Below are positions 1-7,169 of a stretch of DNA of 64,000 bases, piece by piece. The stretch is from Micromonospora sp. NBC_01813 (GTDB lineage: Bacteria; Actinomycetota; Actinomycetes; Mycobacteriales; Micromonosporaceae). The notes under the pieces are model-generated. The model saw nothing but the letters and a program-made list of their open reading frames with translations, searched no databases and was not told where the DNA came from. Where the stretch lies: NCBI RefSeq assembly GCF_035917335.1, contig NZ_CP109067.1, forward strand, positions 3,409,001 through 3,473,000. Direction: 5' to 3'. The position numbers and the translations under genes were made by a program. Within the stretch, counting starts at the first letter, position 1; each line of letters begins with the position of its first letter.

Positions 1-423
1 GAACGCGGCTCCGCCCCGGCCGAGTCGGCCCGCGCCGCGCTGACCATCGCCCTCGCCACGCTGCTGCGGCTGTTCGCGCCGTTCCTGCCCTTCGTCGCCG
101 AGGAAGTGTGGTCGTGGTGGCGCACCGGCACGGTGCACCAGGCTGCCTGGCCGAAGGGTGACCAGCTGCGCGCTGCGGCCGATGGTGCCGACGCCACCGC
201 GCTGACCGTCGCCAGCCAGGTCATCGCCGCGATCCGCAAGGCCAAGTCGGAAGCGAAGCTGTCCATGCGGGCCGACGTGTCCAAGGTCCTGGTCCGTGCC
301 GAGCCAGCGATGCTGGTCGCGCTCGGCAGCGTCGCGGCGGATCTGCGGGCCGCCGGCCGGGTCGCCTGGCTGGACACCGAGGAAGCCGACCAGCCAGGAC
401 TGAGCACCCTCGTGACGGTGTAG
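1..423 (+). CDS. valS: Valine--tRNA ligase, C-terminal part (5' end outside window)
   Basis: The frame is open from base 1 to the TAG at 421-423, giving about 140 residues. The start of this stretch (LLRLFAPFLPFVAEEVW) is the hallmark of the anticodon-binding helical domain of class Ia Val/Ile/Leu synthetases. The segment after it (IAAIRKAKSEAKLSMR) is typical of ValS. The enzyme charges tRNA-Val in the cytoplasm. The catalytic Rossmann domain with HIGH and KMSKS lies upstream of the window. The visible part ends shortly after the helical domain, so a long C-terminal coiled coil seems absent, as in the shorter actinobacterial form. The gene is a core chromosomal anchor at the left edge of an accessory region. 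Confidence 0.93.
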   Translation, partial: ERGSAPAESARAALTIALATLLRLFAPFLPFVAEEVWSWWRTGTVHQAAWPKGDQLRAAADGADATALTVASQVIAAIRKAKSEAKLSMRADVSKVLVRAEPAMLVALGSVAADLRAAGRVAWLDTEEADQPGLSTLVTV

Positions 424-452
424 CGGCAGCCAGCGCCACGTAAGGTCGTCCA

Positions 453-1133
453 GTGACCGTGTATGACGTCGCCGCCAGACTGCCCGGCATCGATCTGCTC
501 GGGCAACGCTGCAAGGCACTGGCCGTGCTGGAACGCATCATCGACGGCGGCGAGCCCTACTACGCCTACACCTCGGCATGGGGCGAGGATGAGGCGGCGC
601 TGATGAGCAACGGCAGCGGTGACGAGTGGGCAGCCGTGTTCACCGCCGACGGCGTGTTCGTACGGGTCTTCCATCACGAATCAGCGATGTCGCCGTACCG
701 CGACCCGGACCACGAGTTGTGGCCGGGCCTGCTCGACGGCCTTCCCGTGGCGCTGCTGCCACAGCTGGAGGAACCCGCCTTCGGCGATGAGACCGGGCAG
801 TTCGTCGCCACGGCCGTGCTGTGGCGGCTAATCGGTGACGATCGCTGGCACGCTGGTGATGGTATCGACTTCCCACCACCAGCCGGGCTGGACGACGGCT
901 CCGGGCCGGACGGGTCCGGGATGCTCGGCATCCTGCTCGACGACATTGTCGACCGGTACATCGACTTTGCCACCGACTACTACCAGGTCGAGGTGGACCG
1001 GACTGCAGTCGAGCAGGTCGTCGCCCACCGGCCGCTCACCGACGACATCGTCCGGGCCTTGAACCCACGATTGGCAGTCGCGGACCTGCGAGAGGACATC
1101 GCCACGATCGGCTACCCCATCGCCAGGACGTAG
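453..1133 (+). CDS. Conserved hypothetical protein, acidic
   Basis: A 226-residue soluble protein starting at GTG 453, 29 bases after valS. It is rich in Asp, Glu, Trp and Tyr and shows no signal peptide or membrane segment. The first half has alternating hydrophobic/acidic strands (for example EWAAVFTADGVFVRVFHHES) reminiscent of small actinobacterial proteins of unknown function that surround or measure a ligand. I do not recognise a catalytic motif. Third positions are strongly G/C, so it is very likely a real gene. Function unknown. Confidence 0.75.
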   Translation: MTVYDVAARLPGIDLLGQRCKALAVLERIIDGGEPYYAYTSAWGEDEAALMSNGSGDEWAAVFTADGVFVRVFHHESAMSPYRDPDHELWPGLLDGLPVALLPQLEEPAFGDETGQFVATAVLWRLIGDDRWHAGDGIDFPPPAGLDDGSGPDGSGMLGILLDDIVDRYIDFATDYYQVEVDRTAVEQVVAHRPLTDDIVRALNPRLAVADLREDIATIGYPIART

Positions 1134-1206
1134 TGGTACCCCGGACACCCCGAGCGGCCGTCACACCAGGGACAACCGCTGTCGGCAGCATGACAGGATG
1201 CTCGCT

Positions 1207-1620
1207 ATGGACACCGCCGACGAGAGCCCTCGGTCGGCGCTGGCGATCAACAACCGCGGCCTGCTCCTCGTTCGTGACAGTTTCGGCACCTGGCTGATTC
1301 AGGGTTCGGCCGACGGATTGATCTACGCCGCCGGGGATCGACTGGTGTGGCTGTTGCCGCTGTTGGAGCGCACCCCGACCGACATCAGGGCGGCATTGCC
1401 GCACATGCCTTTGGCCGAAACGCCGCTGACCGCCCTCGTGCGGTTCGCGCTCACCGCCTGGGGTGAGCACTGGCCCGCACTGGCACTCGACTGGCTGGAG
1501 TCTGGCTGGCCGATCTTTGACGTGCTCGATGTGCTGGCCGACATGAAGGACTCACGCATGCTCTCTCAGCCGCTTCGCGACAGAGCACTGCGTCTATGGC
1601 TCACCGCACCACACCGCTGA
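1207..1620 (+). CDS. Hypothetical protein
   Basis: About 137 residues. ATG 1207 was preferred over the in-frame ATG at 1198 because the AGGA upstream is well spaced only for 1207. The protein is helical and Trp/Leu-rich (WLLPLLERTP, WGEHWPALALDWLESG) with no signal peptide and no known catalytic motif. It lies on the same strand as the preceding hypothetical gene, about 70 bases downstream. Its 3' end overlaps the start of a decayed regulator gene. No function can be assigned. Confidence 0.6.
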   Translation: MDTADESPRSALAINNRGLLLVRDSFGTWLIQGSADGLIYAAGDRLVWLLPLLERTPTDIRAALPHMPLAETPLTALVRFALTAWGEHWPALALDWLESGWPIFDVLDVLADMKDSRMLSQPLRDRALRLWLTAPHR

Positions 1621-1935
1621 CTGCCGCCCGGCAAAAATCGGACTTCGAGATCTGCTGCAGGGTCCAGGCAGCGCTCGACCGGGCTGAACGCGCCTTCGAC
1701 CGCGCGGACAACACGAGCAACCCACAGTGGATCGGCTACTTCGACGAAGCGAATCTCTCGGCCAAGTTCGGACACTGCTTCGCCGCGCTCGGCTAAGGCA
1801 CGCCCGCGCGGCAAGCAGTTCAACCTGGCATTGTTGGCGCTTGCGCACGTGCAGTCCGGTGAGCCGGAGCAAGCCGACGCGGTGGGGGTGCAGGAGTTCA
1901 CCGCGCGCGTACGGCCGCTACTCCAGGCTGCCTAG
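1596..1935 (+). pseudogene. Decayed XRE/TPR-type transcriptional regulator, C-terminal remnant
   Basis: The first reading frame (1596-1796) encodes text typical of the TPR region of actinomycete XRE regulators (ALDRAERAFDRADNT, WIGYFDEANLSAKFGHCFAALG) and then stops. One base on, the adjacent frame continues the same family text from about 1792 (FNLALLALAHVQSGEPEQA, then VQEFTARVRPLL) to the TAG at 1933-1935. The family is recognisable but the N-terminal HTH is missing, a one-base shift splits the frame, and the repeats between the two segments look shortened. The stop overlaps the stop of the convergent Nudix gene. An intact regulator of the same broad type is encoded at 3234-4565. Confidence 0.7.
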
Positions 1936-2495
1936 ATTCGCCCTGTCGCTTTGGCCAGCAGCACGGCGAGCAGACCGGCGACGGACCCCGCACCGACGAT
2001 CTCCCCGGCGTGGATCCGTTGCTCTACCTCTGCCAGCGGGATCCAGCCGATTCGCGCGGTCTCGTTGATGTCAGGCGCGGTGCCCGTGGGGTCGGCCCCT
2101 CGGGAAAGGTAAATGATGTTCTGCTGGTCGATGGTGCCGACCATGGGCTGGAAGCCCAGCAGCGGCTCCATGCTTTTGGGCCGCCAGCCGGTCTCCTCCT
2201 CGACCTCCCGCGCCGCACAGACGGCTGGGTCCTCGTCGTGGTCAAGGTAGCCGCCCGGCAGCTCCCAGACCCACCGGTCGATGATGAACCGGTGCCGCCA
2301 CATCATCAGCACCCGGTCCGCGTCGTCCAGGACGATCACCATCGCGGCGGACGGCACCCTGAGTACGTACTGCTCGAACCGGACGCCGTCGGGTAGTTCA
2401 ACATCGGCGATGCTCAGCACGGCACGTCTCGTGTCGTCGACGACCCGCTCGTCGTGGATCGTCCACTCACTTGCCCGCCGATCACCGGCTCCCAT
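1932..2495 (-). CDS. Nudix hydrolase
   Basis: A 187-residue protein if started at ATG 2495. The longer upstream frame runs into the divergent HAD gene and was not used. A complete Nudix box is visible at residues 82-104: G82, E88, then REVEEETGW at 96-104, matching Gx5Ex7REUxEExGU. This supplies the Mg2+-binding glutamates that hydrolyse a nucleoside diphosphate linked to another moiety. The VWELPGG lead-in and layout resemble ADP-ribose pyrophosphatase-like members. The substrate cannot be read from sequence. It is divergent from a HAD hydrolase (82-base gap). Together with the nucleotide-type operon further right it may be part of nucleotide sanitation, but that is inference. Confidence 0.85.
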   Translation of the reverse strand: MGAGDRRASEWTIHDERVVDDTRRAVLSIADVELPDGVRFEQYVLRVPSAAMVIVLDDADRVLMMWRHRFIIDRWVWELPGGYLDHDEDPAVCAAREVEEETGWRPKSMEPLLGFQPMVGTIDQQNIIYLSRGADPTGTAPDINETARIGWIPLAEVEQRIHAGEIVGAGSVAGLLAVLLAKATGRI

Positions 2496-2576
2496 GTACC
2501 GCACCTTATCGCCGCGTTGCTGGTCCGATTCGCGATGCACGTTGATCCGGCTGGGCGCGCCAGGCACAATCGCCGG

Positions 2577-3233
2577 GTGATCGCGAGCGTGTTCTTCGAT
2601 GTGGGCGAGACCATCGTCGACGAGTCCCGTGAGTACGGCACCTGGGCGGACTGGCTCGGCGTGCCGCGCCACACCTTCTCGGCTGCCTTCGGGGCGGTGA
2701 TCGCGCGCGGCCTCGACTACCGGGAGACGTTCCAGGTGTTCCGGCCGGGGTTCGACCTGGCCGAGGAGCGGCAGCGCCGGACGGCGGCGGGGCAGCCGGA
2801 ATCCTTCACCGAGGAGGACCTGTATCCGGATGCCCGACCGTGCCTGGCGGCACTGCGCGAGTCAGGGCTGCAGGTCGGCCTGGCCGGTAACCAGACGGCG
2901 CGGGCGGAGACCATTTTGCGGGTCCTCGACCTGCCGGTGGACGTCATCGGCACCTCGGACGGCTGGGGCGTGGAAAAACCGTCCGCGGCGTTCTTCGACC
3001 GGGTGGTCGCCGAGGCAGGTTGCCAGGCTGACCAGGTGCTCTATGTCGGGGATCGGCTGGACAACGACATCCGGCCCGCACAGCAGGCGGGGATCGCGAC
3101 CGCCCTGATCCGTCGCGGCCCGTGGGGGCACATCCTCGACGACCAGACGGTAATCGACCGTTGCCTGTTCCAGCTCGACTCGCTGGCAGAGCTACCCGAC
3201 CTCGTCCGCAAGCACAACGAGTCAGCTCGCTGA
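2577..3233 (+). CDS. HAD-superfamily hydrolase
   Basis: GTG 2577 gives 218 residues beginning directly with the core strand; an earlier in-frame ATG at 2454 would overlap the divergent Nudix gene. HAD motif I is FFDVGETI, with D8 as the expected nucleophile. The second aspartate of the classic DxD is replaced by Gly (D-V-G), as in some HAD-like proteins of this type. Motif III lysine is K134 in VEKPS and motif IV is YVGDRLDND (158-164). A helical cap lies between residues 15 and 85. The predicted role is a small-molecule phosphatase; the substrate is unknown. The stop abuts the stop of the convergent regulator gene with no intervening base. Confidence 0.82.
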   Translation: MIASVFFDVGETIVDESREYGTWADWLGVPRHTFSAAFGAVIARGLDYRETFQVFRPGFDLAEERQRRTAAGQPESFTEEDLYPDARPCLAALRESGLQVGLAGNQTARAETILRVLDLPVDVIGTSDGWGVEKPSAAFFDRVVAEAGCQADQVLYVGDRLDNDIRPAQQAGIATALIRRGPWGHILDDQTVIDRCLFQLDSLAELPDLVRKHNESAR

Positions 3234-4565
3234 CTATCCCGAGAGCGCGGCCCTGCCGGCGGTGAGAGCGGCGACGCGTTCGTCGAGCAGTGCGCCGTGT
3301 CGGCTGTCGCCGAGCATCGGACGGACGGCTCGGACCCGGTCGAGGCCGGTGCCGTACCAGTCGGTGTGTAGGGCGTCGACGGCCTGGTTGAGGTAGTCGG
3401 CGGCGCGATCGCCGTCACCGCCATGCGCGGTGGCCAGGTCTGCGAGGACAACGCTGCGCTGCTTGGCGCTGGTGCCGGTGAGCGTGGCGAGCGCCTGGTT
3501 GAGCTGTCCGGCGGCTTCGCTGTGGTCGCCGCTGGCGAGGGCGGCGTACCCGGCGAACGAGTGCAGGCGGCCGTTGTCGTAGAAGTCGAGCCACTCGGGT
3601 GGGGTGGAGTCGCTGTCGACCGCGCCGGCGGCGAGGTCGATGTGGCGGCGACTCGCGGCCGCCTCTCCGGCACGGGCCTCGACCTCCGAGGCGACGCAGT
3701 GCAGCCAGGAGCGGACCATGGGGCTGACGCCGTGCCAGGTGTGTTGCAGGGCAGCGTCTATCAGTGGGCGGCCGTTGGCGGGTTGGTGGCCGAAGGCGGG
3801 GATGAACGCCATGTGACCGAGGACGGTGGCGGCCAGGGCGTGGTCGCCGGCCTCGCGGGTGGCGGCGAGGGCGACGTCGTAGCAGCGTTCGGCGACGGCG
3901 GGTTGGCTGAGGTCGAAGAAGGCGAGCCGGGCGGTGAGCAGCGCGGATTCCGCGAGCGCGCTGGCGAGACTGGCCCGGCTGGTACCGGCGGCGGCGCGCA
4001 GGAGACCGACGCCGAGCTGGGTGTGGGCGTAGGCGGCCTCGTAGAGCGGGCGGGCCGGGATGGTCCAGTACAGCTCACGCTGGCAGCGCACGATCTGCTG
4101 GTACGAGTCGGGGTCGACGGTTCTGCCGTCGGCGTGGGCGGCGTCTGGATCGAGGGAAAGCAGGGGTGCGACCAGGGGCAGCATGCTGGCGCCGACGAGT
4201 GCGCGTAGTACCGATGCGCGGTCCCATCCGTTGCTGTTGTCGTCTCCGGTGAGCATTTCCCACAACCTCCTGAACTCGTGCAGTGTTTCCGCGTCCGGGC
4301 GCACGGCTAGCTCGTCGGAGGTGAGCAGACCGAGGTCGCTTGCCGGCTTGCCGAGGATCGCGACCAGGTGCTTGCGGTAGCGCGGGTCGGGCCACCGCTC
4401 GCCGATCTCCCAGCGTCGGACGGTGTTGGCGTTGAGCCCGGTGTCGGTCTCGCCCGCGCGGCTCATCTCGGCGCGGATGTGTTCGGTGATCTCCTCGTAG
4501 GACCAGCCGCGTTGGAGCCTTTCCCACGCGAGCCGCCGGTTCGGGGGGTAGCGCCGTCCCGCCAT
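3234..4565 (-). CDS. XRE-family regulator with TPR-like C-terminal domain
   Basis: 443 residues from ATG 4565 (MAGRRYPP...); a start 30 bases earlier is possible. The N-terminal 70 residues hold an XRE-like helix-turn-helix (LAWERLQRGWSYEEI, then NANTVRRWEIGERWPDP). The remainder is an Ala/Leu-rich helical array of TPR-like repeats with YGTGLDRVRAVRP near the end. This architecture is common for actinomycete pathway-specific or developmental regulators. It is transcribed away from the operon beginning at 5050 across a spacer of almost 500 bases, and is the natural candidate for controlling that operon and itself. The ligand is unknown. Confidence 0.83.
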   Translation of the reverse strand: MAGRRYPPNRRLAWERLQRGWSYEEITEHIRAEMSRAGETDTGLNANTVRRWEIGERWPDPRYRKHLVAILGKPASDLGLLTSDELAVRPDAETLHEFRRLWEMLTGDDNSNGWDRASVLRALVGASMLPLVAPLLSLDPDAAHADGRTVDPDSYQQIVRCQRELYWTIPARPLYEAAYAHTQLGVGLLRAAAGTSRASLASALAESALLTARLAFFDLSQPAVAERCYDVALAATREAGDHALAATVLGHMAFIPAFGHQPANGRPLIDAALQHTWHGVSPMVRSWLHCVASEVEARAGEAAASRRHIDLAAGAVDSDSTPPEWLDFYDNGRLHSFAGYAALASGDHSEAAGQLNQALATLTGTSAKQRSVVLADLATAHGGDGDRAADYLNQAVDALHTDWYGTGLDRVRAVRPMLGDSRHGALLDERVAALTAGRAALSG

Positions 4566-5049
4566 CACGTACCTCCGGGCTTCACCTGTCGACATGGATC
4601 ACGCTAGCCACTGCGGCTACGGGTCGTCACTACCTGGTCGCGGTTGGACGGGTAGCGGACGGTACCGGTCACCGCCTGTAGACGGTTCGCTGATGCCGAG
4701 CATCGAATGCCGCCGCTTCCTGGCGGCACCGGTGCTCACCGACCCGATCCGTCAACGGCATGAGGTTCATGGTGGACACATCGATCAGATTCGAGAACGC
4801 GTCACCTCGGCAGGACCGGATTGCCGCCACGGCGGTCGGTTTCGGTTCCGTGAGGTTGATTCCTCACCCGTGTACCGCCATTGGGGCTGCGCGGGTGGGT
4901 GACCGGCGGGGTGCTCCCAGCCGCCGCCTCGCGGTGGCGGACCCGCCGGCATCGCGGCGGGTCCGCCACTTCGGCGACCAACACTGCAGGCCCAGTAACG
5001 CGCTCCCCCGACCCCGGTGCGGCACCGACAGGTCAGGAGCGGGACTGCG
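4566..5049. other. Divergent intergenic control region
   Basis: Nearly 500 bases separate the regulator start from the first ORF of the nucleoside-type operon. I see no convincing gene; the short frames here have poor codon bias. Two inverted repeats stand out: a small one at 4851-4866 (TGAGG, six bases, CCTCA) and a perfect 15-bp hairpin at 4934-4969. The shared promoters of the regulator and operon should lie here. No sigma-70-like pair was clear enough to call. Confidence 0.55.
4934..4969 (+). terminator. Perfect 15-bp GC-rich hairpin (terminator or attenuator candidate)
   Basis: Arms 4934-4948 and 4955-4969 are perfectly complementary with a six-base loop. No U-tract follows, which is common for actinobacterial hairpins. 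It lies 80 bases before the first ORF of the operon and could be a leader attenuator, a terminator, or a regulator site. The sequence alone does not decide between these. Confidence 0.4.
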
Positions 5050-5235
5050 ATGACGCTCTACCTCTCCCGCAACGCCACAACGACAGCATCTGTCGACGGC
5101 ACCGTCAGATCAGGCAACGGCGGCGGGGCGATCGCGGGCGATCGCATCGCCACATCCCGAACCGACCCTCCGCTGTTCACCCACGTCTGGCAGCGGCTGT
5201 TCGAACAGAGCGCGCGGAAGGAACGACGCCGATGA
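5050..5235 (+). CDS. Small ORF coupled to the epimerase gene
   Basis: A 61-residue ORF starting at ATG 5050, with AGGAG at 5035-5039 about ten bases upstream. Its TGA (5233-5235) overlaps the start of the epimerase gene in an ATGATG context, the pattern of translational coupling. Third positions are mostly G/C. The protein is hydrophilic, with a Gly/Ala-rich middle and a basic end (TDPPLFTHVWQRLFEQ then ARKERRR). It has no cysteine and no signal peptide. It matches no family I know. It may be a genuine small protein or a leader peptide for the operon. A ribosomally made peptide precursor is not excluded but has no positive support. Confidence 0.5.
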   Translation: MTLYLSRNATTTASVDGTVRSGNGGGAIAGDRIATSRTDPPLFTHVWQRLFEQSARKERRR

Positions 5236-6203
5236 TGTCCCGCGTTCTGGTCACCGGAGCGGCCGGCTTCATCGGCTCGCACCTGGTCGACGCGCTGCTG
5301 GGCAGCGGAATCAGGGTCGTCGGCCTGGATCGGCGGAGGCTCGGTGAGCACGCCGTCGCGGACGAGAACCTGGTCCGGGCCGTCGCCAGTCCGCTGTTCA
5401 CGCCGTACTGCTTGGACCTGGCCGTCGACCAGTTGGACGACGTGGTGGCCGGCTGCGACACCGTCTTCCATCTCGCCGCGCGGCCAGGGGTACGGCCGTC
5501 GTGGAGCCGCGAGTTCCTCGACTACACCCAAGCGAACGTGCTCGGCACACACCGGTTGCTCGATGCCTGCGCCCGCCACGGCACCCGGCGGCTGGTTGTC
5601 GCCTCGTCGTCGAGCGTCTACGGTCTCGCCGACCGGCCCAGCCGCGAAAGCGACCCGACCTGCCCGGTCTCCCCCTACGGAGTGAGCAAGCTCGCCGCCG
5701 AGCAACTGTGTCTCGCCTACGCCCGGCGACCCGACAGCCCGCTCAGCGTCGTAGCGTTGCGCTACTTCACGGTGTACGGGCCTCGGCAGCGACCCGACAT
5801 GGCCATCGGCAGGGTCCTGTTCGCCGCCTACACCGGCTTCCCTGTCACCCTGTTCGGCGACGGCAGCCAACGCCGCGAGTTTACCTACGTCAGCGACGTC
5901 GTCTCGGCGACCCTCGCCGCCGCATCCCTCGACGCCCAGGCCGCAGTGGTGAATGTCGGCGGCGGCGCCAGTGTCTCGATGCTCACGGTGATCGACGAGG
6001 TGACCCGAGTGACCGGTCGGCGGGTGCCGACGAAGGTCGTGACCGCCCAGCCGGGTGATGTCCCCTCGACCGCCGCCGATCTGACCCGGGCCGGGCGGCT
6101 GCTCGGCTATCGGCCCGCTGTCGGCCTGCCGGAAGGGCTCGCCCGCCAGGCGGCCTGGCTGGTCAACCTCTCCCGTGACCGGCTCGCCGCATTCACGTCC
6201 TGA
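5232..6203 (+). CDS. NAD-dependent epimerase/dehydratase (sugar-nucleotide type)
   Basis: 323 residues from ATG 5232, with GGAAGG just upstream; the frame is open farther upstream but codes nothing sensible there. It is an extended short-chain dehydrogenase. The Rossmann motif GAAGFIG is at 9-15, the catalytic Ser cluster (SSSSVYG) at 125-131, and the Tyr-Lys pair YGVSK at 149-153. RYFTVYGPRQRPDM is typical of UDP-glucose 4-epimerase and UDP-glucuronate epimerase relatives. The expected reaction is epimerisation or dehydration of a nucleotide sugar at C4 in the cytoplasm. It is the first enzyme of the operon and would supply a sugar for the glycosyltransferase-like protein encoded at 8884. 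Confidence 0.87.
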   Translation: MMSRVLVTGAAGFIGSHLVDALLGSGIRVVGLDRRRLGEHAVADENLVRAVASPLFTPYCLDLAVDQLDDVVAGCDTVFHLAARPGVRPSWSREFLDYTQANVLGTHRLLDACARHGTRRLVVASSSSVYGLADRPSRESDPTCPVSPYGVSKLAAEQLCLAYARRPDSPLSVVALRYFTVYGPRQRPDMAIGRVLFAAYTGFPVTLFGDGSQRREFTYVSDVVSATLAAASLDAQAAVVNVGGGASVSMLTVIDEVTRVTGRRVPTKVVTAQPGDVPSTAADLTRAGRLLGYRPAVGLPEGLARQAAWLVNLSRDRLAAFTS

Positions 6204-6221
6204 TGCCTCGAAGGAGTTCCA

Positions 6222-7169
6222 ATGATCGTGCTGACGGCGGACTCGGCGAGTGAGTTGTTCACCGCCGCCTGCCAGGCCGTACTCATCAACGGCCGGACCG
6301 CATACCCCCGCGACCTGACCACGACTGAGGTGGTCGGAGCGCACCTGTGCCTTACGAACCCGCGCCGACGGCTCGTCGACGTGCCGCCCGCCCGGGTGAT
6401 CAACCCTGCCTTCGCGGTCGCGGAGGCACTGTGGATCCTCTCCGGCTCCGACGCCCCGTGGATCTTCGACTACAACGACCGGCTGCGGAGGTACGCGGAT
6501 TACGGCGTGCTGCGCGGCGCGTACGGCCCACGGCTTCGCCGGTGGGACGGCCAGGTCGACCAACTCGACGCGGTCCGACGGCAGTTGCAGCAGGACCGGG
6601 ATTCCCGGCGAGGGGTGGTCCAGCTGTACGACCCGTCCCGGGATCATCTCGGCTACCGCGATGTGCCGTGCACCCTGGGCTACCGATTCTTCGTACGGAG
6701 TAGCCGGTTGATCATGCACACCAGCATGCGCAGCCAGGACCTGTGGCTCGGGTTCCCGTACGACATCTTCACCACGACGTTGATCCAGGAGTTGATGGCC
6801 GGCTGGCTGGGCGTCGAGCTGGGCGAGTATCACCACCACGTCGACTCGCTGCACCTGTACGCCCACGACGCGGAGCCCGCCGCCGCCTCCCTGCACGGAG
6901 CGGCGGGCACAGTGGAGCTGGATCCGGCCGTCGTGCCCTGGCCTGATCTCGATGCCCTGCTCCAACGCGTGATCTCCGGCGAGAGCAGCCCTGCCGATGG
7001 CCCCACCTGGGATGCGTTCGGCCGGACCCTCGCCAGCTACCGCGCGTGGAAGGCAGGCGAGCGCGACCAGGCACGCAAGCTCGCCGCAGACACCCCTGGT
7101 CCACTCGGCGTCGCCCTGTCGAGCTGGTACGACCATCTCGCCTCACGCGTCCCCGGGGGACAAGGATGA
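6222..7169 (+). CDS. Thymidylate-synthase homologue, predicted cytosine-nucleotide (hydroxy)methylase
   Basis: 315 residues with clear TS-fold landmarks: LWILSG (70-74 region), the phosphate-binding DSRR (127-130), catalytic Cys in DVPCTLGYRF (C150), MRSQDLWLGFPYDIF (169-183) and the HLY of DSLHLYAHD. Numbering runs four ahead of E. coli TS: C150 matches C146 and R170 matches R166. D181 then falls on N177, the residue that reads uracil. TS enzymes have Asn there. Asp at this site is known from dCMP hydroxymethylase and from engineered TS that accepts dCMP. I infer a CMP or dCMP methylase or hydroxymethylase, as in nucleoside antibiotic pathways. His after the catalytic Cys is replaced by Thr. 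The stop overlaps the next start (ATGA). Confidence 0.82.
   Translation: MIVLTADSASELFTAACQAVLINGRTAYPRDLTTTEVVGAHLCLTNPRRRLVDVPPARVINPAFAVAEALWILSGSDAPWIFDYNDRLRRYADYGVLRGAYGPRLRRWDGQVDQLDAVRRQLQQDRDSRRGVVQLYDPSRDHLGYRDVPCTLGYRFFVRSSRLIMHTSMRSQDLWLGFPYDIFTTTLIQELMAGWLGVELGEYHHHVDSLHLYAHDAEPAAASLHGAAGTVELDPAVVPWPDLDALLQRVISGESSPADGPTWDAFGRTLASYRAWKAGERDQARKLAADTPGPLGVALSSWYDHLASRVPGGQG

Noticed and set aside
4760-5053. Possible ORF across the divergent control region
   Set aside because: It runs through the 15-bp hairpin, lacks a ribosome site and has poor codon bias.
5050-5235. Lanthipeptide or other RiPP precursor
   Set aside because: No Cys, no leader-core pattern and no RiPP-modifying enzyme in the operon; the neighbours are nucleotide and sugar enzymes.
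5058-7136. Minus-strand frame of 692 codons opposite the epimerase and TS genes
   Set aside because: It is the reverse shadow of two clearly coding genes with strong third-position G/C bias, and its protein has no recognisable domain.
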